Below, piece by piece: positions 26,322-34,262 of a DNA stretch of 35,808 bases. Made by a program: the position numbers and the translations under genes. The number at the start of each line of letters is the position of its first letter. Position 1 is the stretch's first letter. Below the pieces are notes generated by a model, which ran no database searches, was not told the origin of the DNA, and worked only from the letters and a program-made list of their open reading frames with translations. Origin of the DNA: Candidatus Peregrinibacteria bacterium (GTDB taxonomy: Bacteria > Patescibacteriota > Gracilibacteria > CAIRYL01). The stretch covers positions 1 through 35,808 of the forward strand of contig JACRHZ010000056.1 of assembly GCA_016220175.1 (NCBI GenBank), read 5' to 3'.

Positions 26322-29300
26322 TTGGAAACAACTCCGACATTACATCGTCTGTTTACACCAAATACCGGAAATCCTGATACGCGATATGTCTTTGATAGAG
26401 GAGCGGGATTATATTTACGACCGCAATATACATTCCAGACTAATCTTGAGTTTTGTGATGGAATTCATCCATTTATTCAAGGGATTTACGATGGAAAGAC
26501 AGGACTCGCTCCGAGTCGTTTTCCTGCTTCAGCGCCACGAGACATAGTTGATCCTGAAATTAGCGATATTTTTGAGAAAATTCGAGCGATCCCAGATGAT
26601 GTCCTTTTGAGGAGAATGATTGATGTTCGAATCGAGATGGGAACCTATGGATTCTTTCCTGAGAAGGCGAGATTAAGCGAACAACAAATGGCAAAAACAT
26701 ACAGAGGAGTAGCTGAAGACGCCTGCGTTGAAAATACATTTCATGCATTGTATTGGCAAAATGTACAAATGCTCAGAAGACAAAGGAGAGAAAGTATTTT
26801 GGAAGAAAAACCAAAAGTAGTAACTGCTGGAAAAATATCAACTGCGCATGAAATGGTGTGGTCGAGTTGGAAATTCCTTGAAATATCAAGGAAGCAACGA
26901 ATCTTCAACGCCCCTGAAGAATATCTGGGGTACGTTGTAATACATAATTCTGAGAATGGCGCAATTCTCTGCAAACCATATCTTTCACATTTGGTAGGAG
27001 CACTCATCGACCTTATAAGAGGTCGATTCTTACAAAGAAGCACTCAATTAGGCGTATTTCTTCATGACGATATAGAAGACCTGATTGCAAGACTGATCCT
27101 TCTTCTCAGAACAAAAAATTATCGTGACATCATGATCAGAATTCTGACGAGCCTTCCACTGTATAGAGAAAAGATCGAGCAGTTAGGTGAAGTGGAAAGA
27201 ATTCGTAAAGACCTTGAAACAGCACTTTCGAATGCATATGCCGTCACAAAAGAAGAAGGTAAAACCTCTGAAGAAACAAATGCAAAAAATCTGAAAAAAT
27301 TACTTATTGCTATGCTAAAAGACCCAAATGCTTGCAGAATAAAATTACGTGACAGAAGAAACAATTCTGCTACATTTCCAGAGTTGAGACCGTCAACAAG
27401 AACTAAAAAAATAAAGGAGACTCGGCAGGTACATTCGCGCCTTGCGCGACTTCAGGGAGATTTGAGATTGGAAGAAGATTTAAATCGTTTTAGTTTTGCG
27501 GCAGGGAAAAATTCTGCGCTTCTGACAGCCTTTGATGAAGAGATGGCGAAAGGGAAAACAAAGTTTCTCGGGAAAAACAATGAAAAAATAAATCTTGTAT
27601 ACGAAGGCTTTGCTTCAGACCCAAGTATATCTCGAAGAATTTCTGCGGTGAATGTTGAAGAAAGAAGATTTTCGAGTTTTCTCAATAACAGATCAGGAAA
27701 AGCGGCGGCAAAAGAAGATGAAGAGCTGACTATCGCCGATTTCGATCTCGATCGATATCAGAGGAATTTCAAAATCGCAATAATAGTAAAAAATCCTGAA
27801 GATACTGACGCAATCATTGAACATATCCGCAAAAATTTTACGACAAATGGAAGATTTCATTCCGATAAAACACGTTTCGGAACGAGAGTAGTTGTTTCCA
27901 ATCCAAAATTTGGAGGCCGCTTGGAATTCCGAATAAACGACGAAGTTTCAGAAGAAAGAATTCCCCTTGGGAATAAGGATCTAGAAAAAGAAATGAAAGA
28001 AAAAATAGAGTACATCTTGAGCGAAGAATCAAAAGGAAGAAATATCTTTGAAGCTGCCGAAGAGGTATTTGACGCAAACATGACGGTGTATACGCCTCAA
28101 CATGAAGCAAAAGTATTGTCTCGTGATGCAAGAGTTTTGGATTTTACTGTACAAGTTCATGGAGATATCGCCTTAAGAGCCACGGGCGCGCGTCTTGCAA
28201 AAACCACTCGAAGTGAGTCGTTTGGACGTCCTTGCTCACTCTTTGAAAAATTATCTCCCGGACAAGTTGTTTTTATTGAAGAAGGAGAAGATGCGAACTC
28301 TCTCGAATTTTTGCGGTCGGCAAGATACCTCGCGACACCTTTTACTCAAGGAATTATTCGAAGCCGTCATCTCCAACCAAAAAGACGAATTGATGTAGCA
28401 AAAAAACAAGAAACTGAAAGACTCCGAGCAAATCTGTCAAAAGAAGAGGAAGAACAAGTTGGAGAGCGAATGAAAGCAGAAATTCAAGAAGAAGGAAGAA
28501 TTCATCTTGAAAAAATTGCCTCTGTATTTGGAGATATATCTCCTGATGAAGTTAAAAAACATATTCAATCTGGAAATAGCATAAGGGGATATGATCTGAA
28601 AAATGATCAAGAGTTTTACGCAGCAATTGGAGCTGGAGAGATAAATGTGTTGAACGCAATAACGGATTTATTTTTACTCCGATTAGGCGAAAGAAAAATC
28701 GATACAATCGTCAAAAGAATTCCTGAAAATGTGCTCCTCAGCGAGGAAGAAAAAAGAAAAATAATTTTGAGAATTGAGAGTGATCCAAAATTACAAGGCA
28801 CAGAGAAAAAAGAAGATAGGAAAAGAGAACAACATCAAAAAATAAAGGACCGAAAAAATGAAAAATTATTATCCCTATTACGAAAGAGAAATCCTCAATA
28901 CTATCCACAAAGATATTCTTCTGCTGGACTAAAAACACTCATTGGAAAAGGAAAAGTTGACTTGTGCCAAATATTTCAAGAAGAAGTGCAGTCAAGAATA
29001 ACGCTAACACTTCCTGAAGACCAATGTTGGGAAATCGATTTACTTCCGCCCGACAAAGAAAATGTAAATGAATATATCTCGAGCGTTATTAGCATGCGGA
29101 ATGATGCAAATCTCATCGGAATCCATACATCAGATTCAACTCAAGGAACAGGAGAAGTTCGGAGAAAAATCACCTATAGAATACGAAGGAGCGAAACTCT
29201 TCCCCTCTCGCGACTATTTAAAAGATTTCTGAGACTCGATCTGGAAGGATTTCAAGTCCGAGCGCGGAAAGTTGATGAAAATCCTCACCGCATTACTCCC

Positions 29301-29345
29301 GAAATTCACGACGAAATATTCGAAGAACTGGGGATGCTGATCTAA
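26322..29345 (+). CDS. Large RelA/SpoT homologue, hydrolase motifs intact, synthetase degenerate
   Basis: A 1007-residue protein starting at TTG. The HD (p)ppGpp hydrolase domain keeps its metal and catalytic residues: His223 (YLSHLVGAL), HDDIED at 248-253, and Asp344 in IKLRDRRNN preceded by NAKNLKKLLIAMLKDP. The region expected to be the synthetase (about 395-585) keeps a similar outline (IAIIVKNPEDTDAIIEHI) but the NGYQSLH motif reads TRFGTRVVV and the Asp/Arg G-loop is lost. A TGS domain follows at 587-650 (VYTPQHEAKVLSRDARVLDF), then a helical region, a charged insert, and a C-terminal ACT-like domain at about 915-995. An N-terminal extension of ~170 residues is unmatched. Usual RSH proteins are about 700-750 residues. 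Confidence 0.85.
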   Translation: METTPTLHRLFTPNTGNPDTRYVFDRGAGLYLRPQYTFQTNLEFCDGIHPFIQGIYDGKTGLAPSRFPASAPRDIVDPEISDIFEKIRAIPDDVLLRRMIDVRIEMGTYGFFPEKARLSEQQMAKTYRGVAEDACVENTFHALYWQNVQMLRRQRRESILEEKPKVVTAGKISTAHEMVWSSWKFLEISRKQRIFNAPEEYLGYVVIHNSENGAILCKPYLSHLVGALIDLIRGRFLQRSTQLGVFLHDDIEDLIARLILLLRTKNYRDIMIRILTSLPLYREKIEQLGEVERIRKDLETALSNAYAVTKEEGKTSEETNAKNLKKLLIAMLKDPNACRIKLRDRRNNSATFPELRPSTRTKKIKETRQVHSRLARLQGDLRLEEDLNRFSFAAGKNSALLTAFDEEMAKGKTKFLGKNNEKINLVYEGFASDPSISRRISAVNVEERRFSSFLNNRSGKAAAKEDEELTIADFDLDRYQRNFKIAIIVKNPEDTDAIIEHIRKNFTTNGRFHSDKTRFGTRVVVSNPKFGGRLEFRINDEVSEERIPLGNKDLEKEMKEKIEYILSEESKGRNIFEAAEEVFDANMTVYTPQHEAKVLSRDARVLDFTVQVHGDIALRATGARLAKTTRSESFGRPCSLFEKLSPGQVVFIEEGEDANSLEFLRSARYLATPFTQGIIRSRHLQPKRRIDVAKKQETERLRANLSKEEEEQVGERMKAEIQEEGRIHLEKIASVFGDISPDEVKKHIQSGNSIRGYDLKNDQEFYAAIGAGEINVLNAITDLFLLRLGERKIDTIVKRIPENVLLSEEEKRKIILRIESDPKLQGTEKKEDRKREQHQKIKDRKNEKLLSLLRKRNPQYYPQRYSSAGLKTLIGKGKVDLCQIFQEEVQSRITLTLPEDQCWEIDLLPPDKENVNEYISSVISMRNDANLIGIHTSDSTQGTGEVRRKITYRIRRSETLPLSRLFKRFLRLDLEGFQVRARKVDENPHRITPEIHDEIFEELGMLI

Positions 29346-29348
29346 CGA

Positions 29349-30581
29349 CTACAGTAAACTCTCCTGCACCTCTTTCATCTCCTTCTCCCCTATCTCCACT
29401 TTCGGATTCACCATTTTCTGAATTTCCCGTTCCTGAAGATCAAGACTTTGGGTAAGTTTTTTAATATCAGTATCAAATCGAGGTGATCTCATTGTTTGCT
29501 TTTTTATCTCAATCTCCGAGAGAAATTCTGAATTTAAAATTTCTTTTGATCTCATTGTTTTGAGGCCCTCCGAAGCTAACAAAACATTCGTAGCATTCTG
29601 AAAAGAAATATGCCGATCATAATGTGCTATGAGATTCACAATATTTTCCCGCTCCTGAGGGTCAAGTTCTGAAATTTTCTCATATTCTGTTATTCGTTTA
29701 TACGCAGCGATAATCGATTCTAGCGCCTCGGGGGTAACAATATAAAAATGAAATCCTTCTTCATAAAAATATGTTTTTTTAAGACCTTGCATTAATACCG
29801 TAGGAACAATAAAGAATACTATCGAATAAATCTGCGATGAATTTTCACTCTTCTTTATTTTTTCGACAGTTTTTTTAACTTCTTCATTTAAACGCTTTGA
29901 TAAATTGGGAATATCCTTCGCTATTTTTGCGTCGAAAATAATATATTGACCCAAAAAATCGACGAGAAAATCAGGCTTGAAACTTCCGTCAAAATCAGCT
30001 GGCAAATTTGTATTATCAAAAAAATTAAAAGAGAATTGAGGTCGCTGGCAAATTTCCTTGAGCTGAGAAATCGCAGAATTTTCATGATCATTCCACACGC
30101 GGTCATATTCTTCTCTCTCTTTTTGCAAACGTTCTTCATCTTCACGAATTACTCGTGCCTGCTCGGATTCGAGCTTTTTTCGTGAATTTTCGAGTTGCTC
30201 GATCAGTTTTTCGTGATCTTTCTCACGTCGTTCTTTTTCCGATTCAAACTTCGTAATTTTTGCCTTTATTTCATCTCGTTCATGACGAAGATTTTTATTT
30301 TCTTCTTTATATTCAGTGAGTTCTGCATACGCTTGTCTCCCTTTTCCCTCAAGCTTATCCCGTTCCGAACGAGCACTTTCGAGTTCGCTTGAGAGTCTTC
30401 CTATTTCTTCGCGGCTCAGCTCTAATTTTGATTTTATTTGAAAATTCTCCTCAAAAAGTTTTTTTGCCGTTTCTTCTTCATCTTGAGTTCCTTTCTCTGG
30501 TCTGGATATTTTCAAAAAATAGAAAATCCCCCCAAAACCAAAAAGTGTAAGCGCGAGTAAAATTACTTCAAAAATCGTCAT
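29349..30581 (-). CDS. RmuC-like membrane-anchored coiled-coil nuclease-fold protein
   Basis: A 410-residue protein with an N-terminal membrane helix (5-24), a long coiled coil (about 35-170, rich in Glu, Lys and Arg) and a restriction-endonuclease-like core: Asp204 in FKPDFLVDFL and D-A-K at 217-219 in YIIFDAKIA, matching the PD-(D/E)xK pattern of RmuC. RmuC limits recombination at inverted repeats in E. coli. The core after the coil is followed by a helical C terminus. It is convergent with the RelA/SpoT gene with only 3 bases between stops, so no separate terminator exists there. Confidence 0.75.
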   Translation of the reverse strand: MTIFEVILLALTLFGFGGIFYFLKISRPEKGTQDEEETAKKLFEENFQIKSKLELSREEIGRLSSELESARSERDKLEGKGRQAYAELTEYKEENKNLRHERDEIKAKITKFESEKERREKDHEKLIEQLENSRKKLESEQARVIREDEERLQKEREEYDRVWNDHENSAISQLKEICQRPQFSFNFFDNTNLPADFDGSFKPDFLVDFLGQYIIFDAKIAKDIPNLSKRLNEEVKKTVEKIKKSENSSQIYSIVFFIVPTVLMQGLKKTYFYEEGFHFYIVTPEALESIIAAYKRITEYEKISELDPQERENIVNLIAHYDRHISFQNATNVLLASEGLKTMRSKEILNSEFLSEIEIKKQTMRSPRFDTDIKKLTQSLDLQEREIQKMVNPKVEIGEKEMKEVQESLL

Positions 30582-30749
30582 ATATTAGCAAAAAATTAAA
30601 AATCAAGAGGATTATGTCAGGAATGTGAAAAAATGGGAAGAAACATTTGACGAAATTGACATTTTTTGGAAAGATTTAAGAAGCGTTTTTCTCCCGTACA
30701 TTTTCTTGTACCTAAAAATGCGGAAAAATTTATTCTTTTATTATACCAT

Positions 30750-31139
30750 ATGAATCATGATGATGATCCATTTGCAGATATCGAGACCGAAGCTTCTGCA
30801 GATGATTCTGGAGAAGTAGTGGTCGCTCCTCAGCAGGACGACACAGCTGCTGCAACACCGCCTGTGGCAACTTCATCTTCGTCTCAAACTCAGACCCAAA
30901 CTCAGGGTCAAACTCAAACCTCTTCTCAGGGGGGAAGCGGATTTGCTGATGAAATTTATTCCAAGAAAATCAGCGCGAAATTTCGAACTTTTTTCGTTGA
31001 TTTAAAACAAAGTAGAAATGGCAAATTCGTGAAAATTTCAGAGAAATCTCGTGGCGGACAAAAAAGCACGATTATGCTCGATGCAGAAGATGTTGCGGAG
31101 TTTGTAAAAACACTCCAAGAAATTCAGGCGCAACTATAG
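30750..31139 (+). CDS. PUR-domain (DUF3276-like) nucleic-acid-binding protein
   Basis: A 129-residue protein from the ATG at 30750. An acidic start (MNHDDDPFADIETE) and a Gln/Thr/Ser linker (about 46-68, alternating QT) precede one PUR repeat: KISAKFRTFFVDLKQSRNG, KFVKISEK and IMLDAEDVAEFVKTLQEI. PurA-like proteins bind single-stranded DNA or RNA as dimers. The linker composition is unlike its neighbours. It is divergent from the RmuC-like gene across a 168-bp gap and convergent with the ABC ATPase gene, 2 bases away. Confidence 0.75.
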   Translation: MNHDDDPFADIETEASADDSGEVVVAPQQDDTAAATPPVATSSSSQTQTQTQGQTQTSSQGGSGFADEIYSKKISAKFRTFFVDLKQSRNGKFVKISEKSRGGQKSTIMLDAEDVAEFVKTLQEIQAQL

Positions 31140-31141
31140 AC

Positions 31142-31843
31142 TTAAGAATTCTCATCACGAACCATTTTTCCATTTTCCAAATGGATGACGCTGTCCGTGA
31201 AGTTCGCTATTTTCTCATCATGAGTTACGATGAGAAGTGTCATCTGGTATTCTTCTGAAAGTCTGTGGAGAAGCTTCAAAATAAGCTCTCCAGTTTTTCC
31301 GTCAAGATTTCCCGTCGGTTCGTCTGCAAAAAGTATTTTTGGATGATGAATAATAGCTCGCGCAATTGCGCCTCTTTGTCGTTCTCCTCCAGAAAGTTCT
31401 TGAGGTTTATTTGTTGATTTATGAGAAAGCCCAACATCTCTTAAAGCTCCTTCTGCCTTTGTTTTTCGTGCGGAAGCAGACTCTCCTGAAATGAAGAGTG
31501 GCATTGCTATATTTTCTAGGAGTGAGAACTCCGAGAAGAGATAAAAATCTTGAAAAACAAAGCCCATTTCACTGTTTCGATATTGGCATATTTCTTTGGA
31601 TTGCATTTTTGAAATATCTTGGTTCTGAAACAAAATTTGTCCTGATGTTCTCTCAAGAAAACCTGCAGCGAGGTGAAGGAGAGTAGACTTTCCTGAGCCC
31701 GAAGGACCAACGATGGCAACCTTTTCACGATTTTGGATATGCAAAGAGAGAGGACCGAATGTCCACGCATTCTTTTCTCGTGAAAAAGTCCGCTCCACAT
31801 TGCGGAATTCGAGAAGAGGTGATGTTTCAGTACGAGTGGGCAT
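31142..31843 (-). CDS. LolD/MacB-type ABC transporter ATP-binding protein
   Basis: A 233-residue ATPase subunit: Walker A GPSGSGKST near 46-54, Q-loop FVFQDFYLFSEFSLLENI, signature LSGGERQRGAIARA, Walker B ILFADEPTGNLDG, and H-loop THDEK. The NLDG type and length place it with LolD, MacB and FtsE. Such ATPases usually sit next to a permease, but none is present here: RNase P RNA lies upstream and the PUR gene downstream. The permease must be elsewhere or lost. The substrate is unknown. Confidence 0.9.
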   Translation of the reverse strand: MPTRTETSPLLEFRNVERTFSREKNAWTFGPLSLHIQNREKVAIVGPSGSGKSTLLHLAAGFLERTSGQILFQNQDISKMQSKEICQYRNSEMGFVFQDFYLFSEFSLLENIAMPLFISGESASARKTKAEGALRDVGLSHKSTNKPQELSGGERQRGAIARAIIHHPKILFADEPTGNLDGKTGELILKLLHRLSEEYQMTLLIVTHDEKIANFTDSVIHLENGKMVRDENS

Positions 31844-31876
31844 TCATTCTATTAAAAATGGGGATCCTCAATTATA

Positions 31877-32370
31877 AAGCTCATAAGAACACATAAGCCG
31901 GGTTCTGTTCCGCATCTTCTTATCACCAAATGTTTTGAATTCTAAAAATTGGAAACAAGAAGATGCGGGGCAGTCATCTCTCTTGAGAAAATGTCGCCAT
32001 TTTCTTCATGCAGCGGGCGAATACAAAATACAAACGGACAGCTCCTTTTTTGTATTCTCCATCCCGCCTTGCTGGAAGCTGGGGTTTACCAAGGTTTCTC
32101 AATTACTTGAGAACTCCCCGTACCATGTTGGTACTGGGCTTTTCACATTCCTCCGCTTCAGCGGAGTTATAGTCTCTGTGGCACTTTTCCATTCCCGAAG
32201 TTTTCGTTCGGGATGCTCCCGTTAGGAGTCAGCCTTCTGTTTCCAGCCCGGACTTTCCTCCCAGCCCATTCTGCAGAGCACATCGAGGAAAGAAATATAC
32301 TGACAAATGTAAAAGGTCGAATGTGCGATGAAGAATAGGCTGGGCGACCACCGGTGCCCTTATGAGCCTT
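31877..32370 (-). ncRNA. rnpB: RNase P RNA (bacterial type A-like)
   Basis: On the minus strand the two universal core blocks are present in order: GAGGAAAGTCCGGGC near 32247-32262 and ACAGAACCCGGCTTA near 31894-31908. The ends pair as P1 through GCTCATAAG (32359-32367) and CTTATGAGC (31879-31887), a perfect 9-bp helix that sets the boundaries. P2 can form between GGTGGTC and GACTGCC with two G-U pairs. At about 494 nt it is long for this RNA (E. coli 377). Extra length comes partly from a 59-nt hairpin inserted between P2 and the 3' core block. It is divergent from the tRNA-Thr promoter. Confidence 0.93.
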
Positions 32371-32390
32371 CAGAGAATAGCATAATTTCT

Positions 32391-32420
32391 TTGACCACGG
32401 AATGTTTTTTAAGGTAGAAT
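32391..32420 (+). promoter_or_regulatory. Promoter of tRNA-Thr
   Basis: TTGACC (32391-32396), 18-base spacer, TAGAAT (32415-32420), about 14 bases before the mature tRNA 5' end. Confidence 0.65.
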
Positions 32421-32434
32421 CCACGGGCGATTTT

Positions 32435-32509
32435 GCCGGCATAGCTCAGCGGTAGAGCATCCGCCTTGTAAGCGGCAGGTCCTCGGTTCAAGTCCGAGTG
32501 CCGGCTCCA
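32435..32509 (+). tRNA. tRNA-Thr (anticodon UGU)
   Basis: Full cloverleaf of 75 nt with encoded CCA: acceptor GCCGGCA/TGCCGGC, D arm GCTC...GAGC, anticodon loop CTTGTAA (TGT, reads ACA), and T arm CTCGG TTCAAGT CCGAG. The top anticodon-stem pair (27-43) is a U-C mismatch. A palindrome begins inside the CCA. Confidence 0.95.
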
Positions 32510-32556
32510 TCCTTCGCTTGCGAAGGATGCCCTTCGAAGCTTTAGTGAAGAAGGGC
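32508..32556. repeat. Two hairpins directly after tRNA-Thr
   Basis: CATCCTTCG-CTTG-CGAAGGATG (32508-32529, perfect) starts inside the CCA end; next GCCCTTC (32529-32535) pairs with GAAGGGC (32550-32556). They may serve as terminator or processing signals. Confidence 0.65.
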
Positions 32557-32612
32557 AAATATCAAGAATTTGCGACGCAAGCTTCGTATGGCAAGCCATT
32601 CGAATCGCAAGG

Positions 32613-32643
32613 TTCATAAATTTCTTTTTTCTGCTATTATAAT
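32613..32643 (+). promoter_or_regulatory. Possible promoter of tRNA-Tyr
   Basis: Perfect TATAAT (32638-32643) about 14 bases before the tRNA, with a weak TTCATA 19 bases upstream. Confidence 0.45.
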
Positions 32644-32657
32644 TTCATAATTCGTAT

Positions 32658-32742
32658 GGGCGGTTAGCCAAGTGGTCAACGGCGACAGACTGTAAATCTG
32701 TTCTCCCTGAGTTCGGGGGTTCGAATCCCTCACCGCCCACCA
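32658..32742 (+). tRNA. tRNA-Tyr (anticodon GUA)
   Basis: Class II tRNA of 85 nt with a long variable arm and encoded CCA: acceptor GGGCGGT/ACCGCCC, anticodon stem ACAGA/TCTGT with loop CTGTAAA (GTA), and T loop TTCGAAT. It lies about 150 bases after tRNA-Thr and has its own -10 box. Confidence 0.95.
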
Positions 32743-32821
32743 TTCGACTCCTCCTCGCTTCGCTCGGAGTCGCTCATGGTCTTCGACCATTCTGTATTTA
32801 TATTATAGGAGTCGAATGTCC
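32742..32821. repeat. Nested palindromic element after tRNA-Tyr
   Basis: Outer perfect arms ATTCGACTCCT (32742-32752) and AGGAGTCGAAT (32807-32817), beginning at the A of the tRNA CCA. Inside are CGACTCC/GGAGTCG (32745-32751, 32765-32771) and ATGGTC-TTC-GACCAT (32776-32790). The outer right arm runs into another short repeat, CCCGAGCTTGTCGAGGG, up to about 32838. Confidence 0.65.
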
Positions 32822-32858
32822 CGAGCTTGTCGAGGGACCCTTTACTTTGAAAAATTAT

Positions 32859-33116
32859 ATGCCATATTTTTATCTTGCTCGTTGTGCGGATAACTCCCTT
32901 TATGCAGGATCATGTAAGAATGTTTCAGCAAGAGAAACAAAACATAACAAGGGGGAGGGGGCAAAATATACTCAGCAACGAAGACCAATTAAAATCATAT
33001 ATTTCGAAAAATTCAAAACCTCTTCCGAGGCAATGAGAAGGGAGATTCAAGTAAAAAAATGGAGGAGAGAAAAGAAAGAGAATTTAGTGAAGTACAGTCA
33101 TCCTTTTGAAAAATAA
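32859..33116 (+). CDS. GIY-YIG domain protein (UPF0213/YhbQ-like)
   Basis: An 85-residue single-domain GIY-YIG protein: FYLARCADNSLYAGSC, HNKGEGAKYTQQRRP, and SSEAMRREIQVKKWRREKK with the catalytic-type Glu in REIQ. YhbQ-like proteins are small nucleases acting on nucleic acids, possibly in repair. The start could also be a TTG at 32847; I prefer the ATG at 32859. It follows the repeat region after tRNA-Tyr. Confidence 0.85.
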   Translation: MPYFYLARCADNSLYAGSCKNVSARETKHNKGEGAKYTQQRRPIKIIYFEKFKTSSEAMRREIQVKKWRREKKENLVKYSHPFEK

Positions 33117-33188
33117 TAAAAAATAGGCGTCTTTCTGTGAAATCCCAATTTTACTTTTCCCTCCATTTCAGAGAAAATTCTTTTTGGC

Positions 33189-33800
33189 ATGAACAAAATT
33201 GTCCTTCTCGAAATTCGGCGGCAAGTTGCGCATTTATGTTTCGGCATAGTTCTCAGTGTACTTATTTTCCACAAAATAATTGATGCGTGGTTTTTGGCGG
33301 CTACCTCATGTACTTTTGCCGCATTTGTGTGTTATTGGAAATCAAAATATGGTCAGAAGTCTTACATCAAGCGAATACTTGCCTTTTTTGAACGTGACGA
33401 GCATATTCTCAAATTCCCAGGAAGAGGAATTTTCTTTTTTATTGTAAGTGCTTTTTTAGTGGTTGCCATCTTTCCAAGAGAAATCGCACTTGCGAGTATT
33501 CTTATTCTTTCGGTAGGAGATTCTATTTCGCATATCTACGGACGATTCTTAGGAAAATGGAAAATCCCATGTTGGCCTGAGAAAAATGTCGATGGACATG
33601 TTATTGCCGTTATTTTGTCGGCTTTGACGGCGACAGCATTTGTCCCATTCCTCCCCGCTCTCCTCGCATCACTCCTCGCTATGATTGTTGAAATTCCCCG
33701 CATTTATTTTTTCAAACACCCTATCGATGATAATCTCCTCATTCCGCTCGTCGCTTCTGGGGTTCTCTCTCTTTGGAATGTTTTTTCCCCATTTCTCTAG
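33189..33800 (+). CDS. Dolichol kinase/phytol kinase-like CTP-dependent membrane kinase
   Basis: A 203-residue membrane protein with the SEC59/VTE5-type signatures: RRQVAHLCFG at 10-19, FPGRGIFFF around 76-84, SVGDSISHIYGRFLGK at 108-123 (Asp111), KNVDGHVIA at 132-140, and DDNLLIPLVASG at 180-191. About six membrane helices. Members phosphorylate polyprenols or similar lipid alcohols with CTP; a role in recycling or charging a lipid carrier for envelope glycans is inferred. YraN follows after 22 bases, likely in the same transcript. Confidence 0.8.
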   Translation: MNKIVLLEIRRQVAHLCFGIVLSVLIFHKIIDAWFLAATSCTFAAFVCYWKSKYGQKSYIKRILAFFERDEHILKFPGRGIFFFIVSAFLVVAIFPREIALASILILSVGDSISHIYGRFLGKWKIPCWPEKNVDGHVIAVILSALTATAFVPFLPALLASLLAMIVEIPRIYFFKHPIDDNLLIPLVASGVLSLWNVFSPFL

Positions 33801-33822
33801 GAAACACTGAGAAATACAGATA

Positions 33823-34185
33823 ATGCCGACACTTCGAAGACAGTTTGGCGATAAAGGCGAAGATCTCGCCGTAGAATATCTCAAAAAAAGAGGCTATACT
33901 ATTCTCGATCGAAATTTTCAAACACAAAGAGGAGAAATCGATATTATTGCAGAAAAAGATAAAAAAATTTTCTTTGTGGAAGTAAAATCGAGAAGAAACG
34001 ATTTTTTCGGCGATGCCATTGAATCGATAACAGATCAGAAAAAGGAAAAAATATACCGTACTGCATTTGCGTATCTCGAAAAGAAAAACATTCCAGAAGA
34101 GCGTGATTGGCAAATCGACGTCATCACCATCGATTTCTTAGAAAATCCTCCAAAGATCGAGTATTATGAAAGCCCATTTTTCTAA
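33823..34185 (+). CDS. yraN: YraN/UPF0102 family nuclease-fold protein
   Basis: A 120-residue protein with the family's restriction-endonuclease-like residues: Glu13 in GEDLAVEYL, Glu38 and Asp40 in QRGEIDIIA, Glu53 and Lys55 in FFVEVKSR. Length matches the family. YraN is linked by its fold and common neighbours to DNA or Holliday-junction metabolism, but its function is not settled. The stop is followed by an AT-rich palindrome. Confidence 0.93.
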   Translation: MPTLRRQFGDKGEDLAVEYLKKRGYTILDRNFQTQRGEIDIIAEKDKKIFFVEVKSRRNDFFGDAIESITDQKKEKIYRTAFAYLEKKNIPEERDWQIDVITIDFLENPPKIEYYESPFF

Positions 34186-34204
34186 TTTTGAATGTTGAAT
34201 TATG

Positions 34205-34232
34205 AATTTTGAATTGTTTTTAATTCAAAATT
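34205..34232. terminator. AT-rich hairpin after yraN
   Basis: Perfect 11-bp arms AATTTTGAATT (34205-34215) and AATTCAAAATT (34222-34232) with a 6-base, T-rich loop, then further AT-rich sequence to 34256. It resembles in composition the elements at 8413 and 11770 and may end the upstream transcript. Confidence 0.45.
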
Positions 34233-34262
34233 TAGAATTCAAAATTTATAATTTATTCCAGC

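Noticed and set aside
30600-30750. TTGACA at 30656 and nearby hexamers as a promoter for the PUR gene.
   Set aside because: No -10 box at acceptable spacing could be found, so I do not list it.
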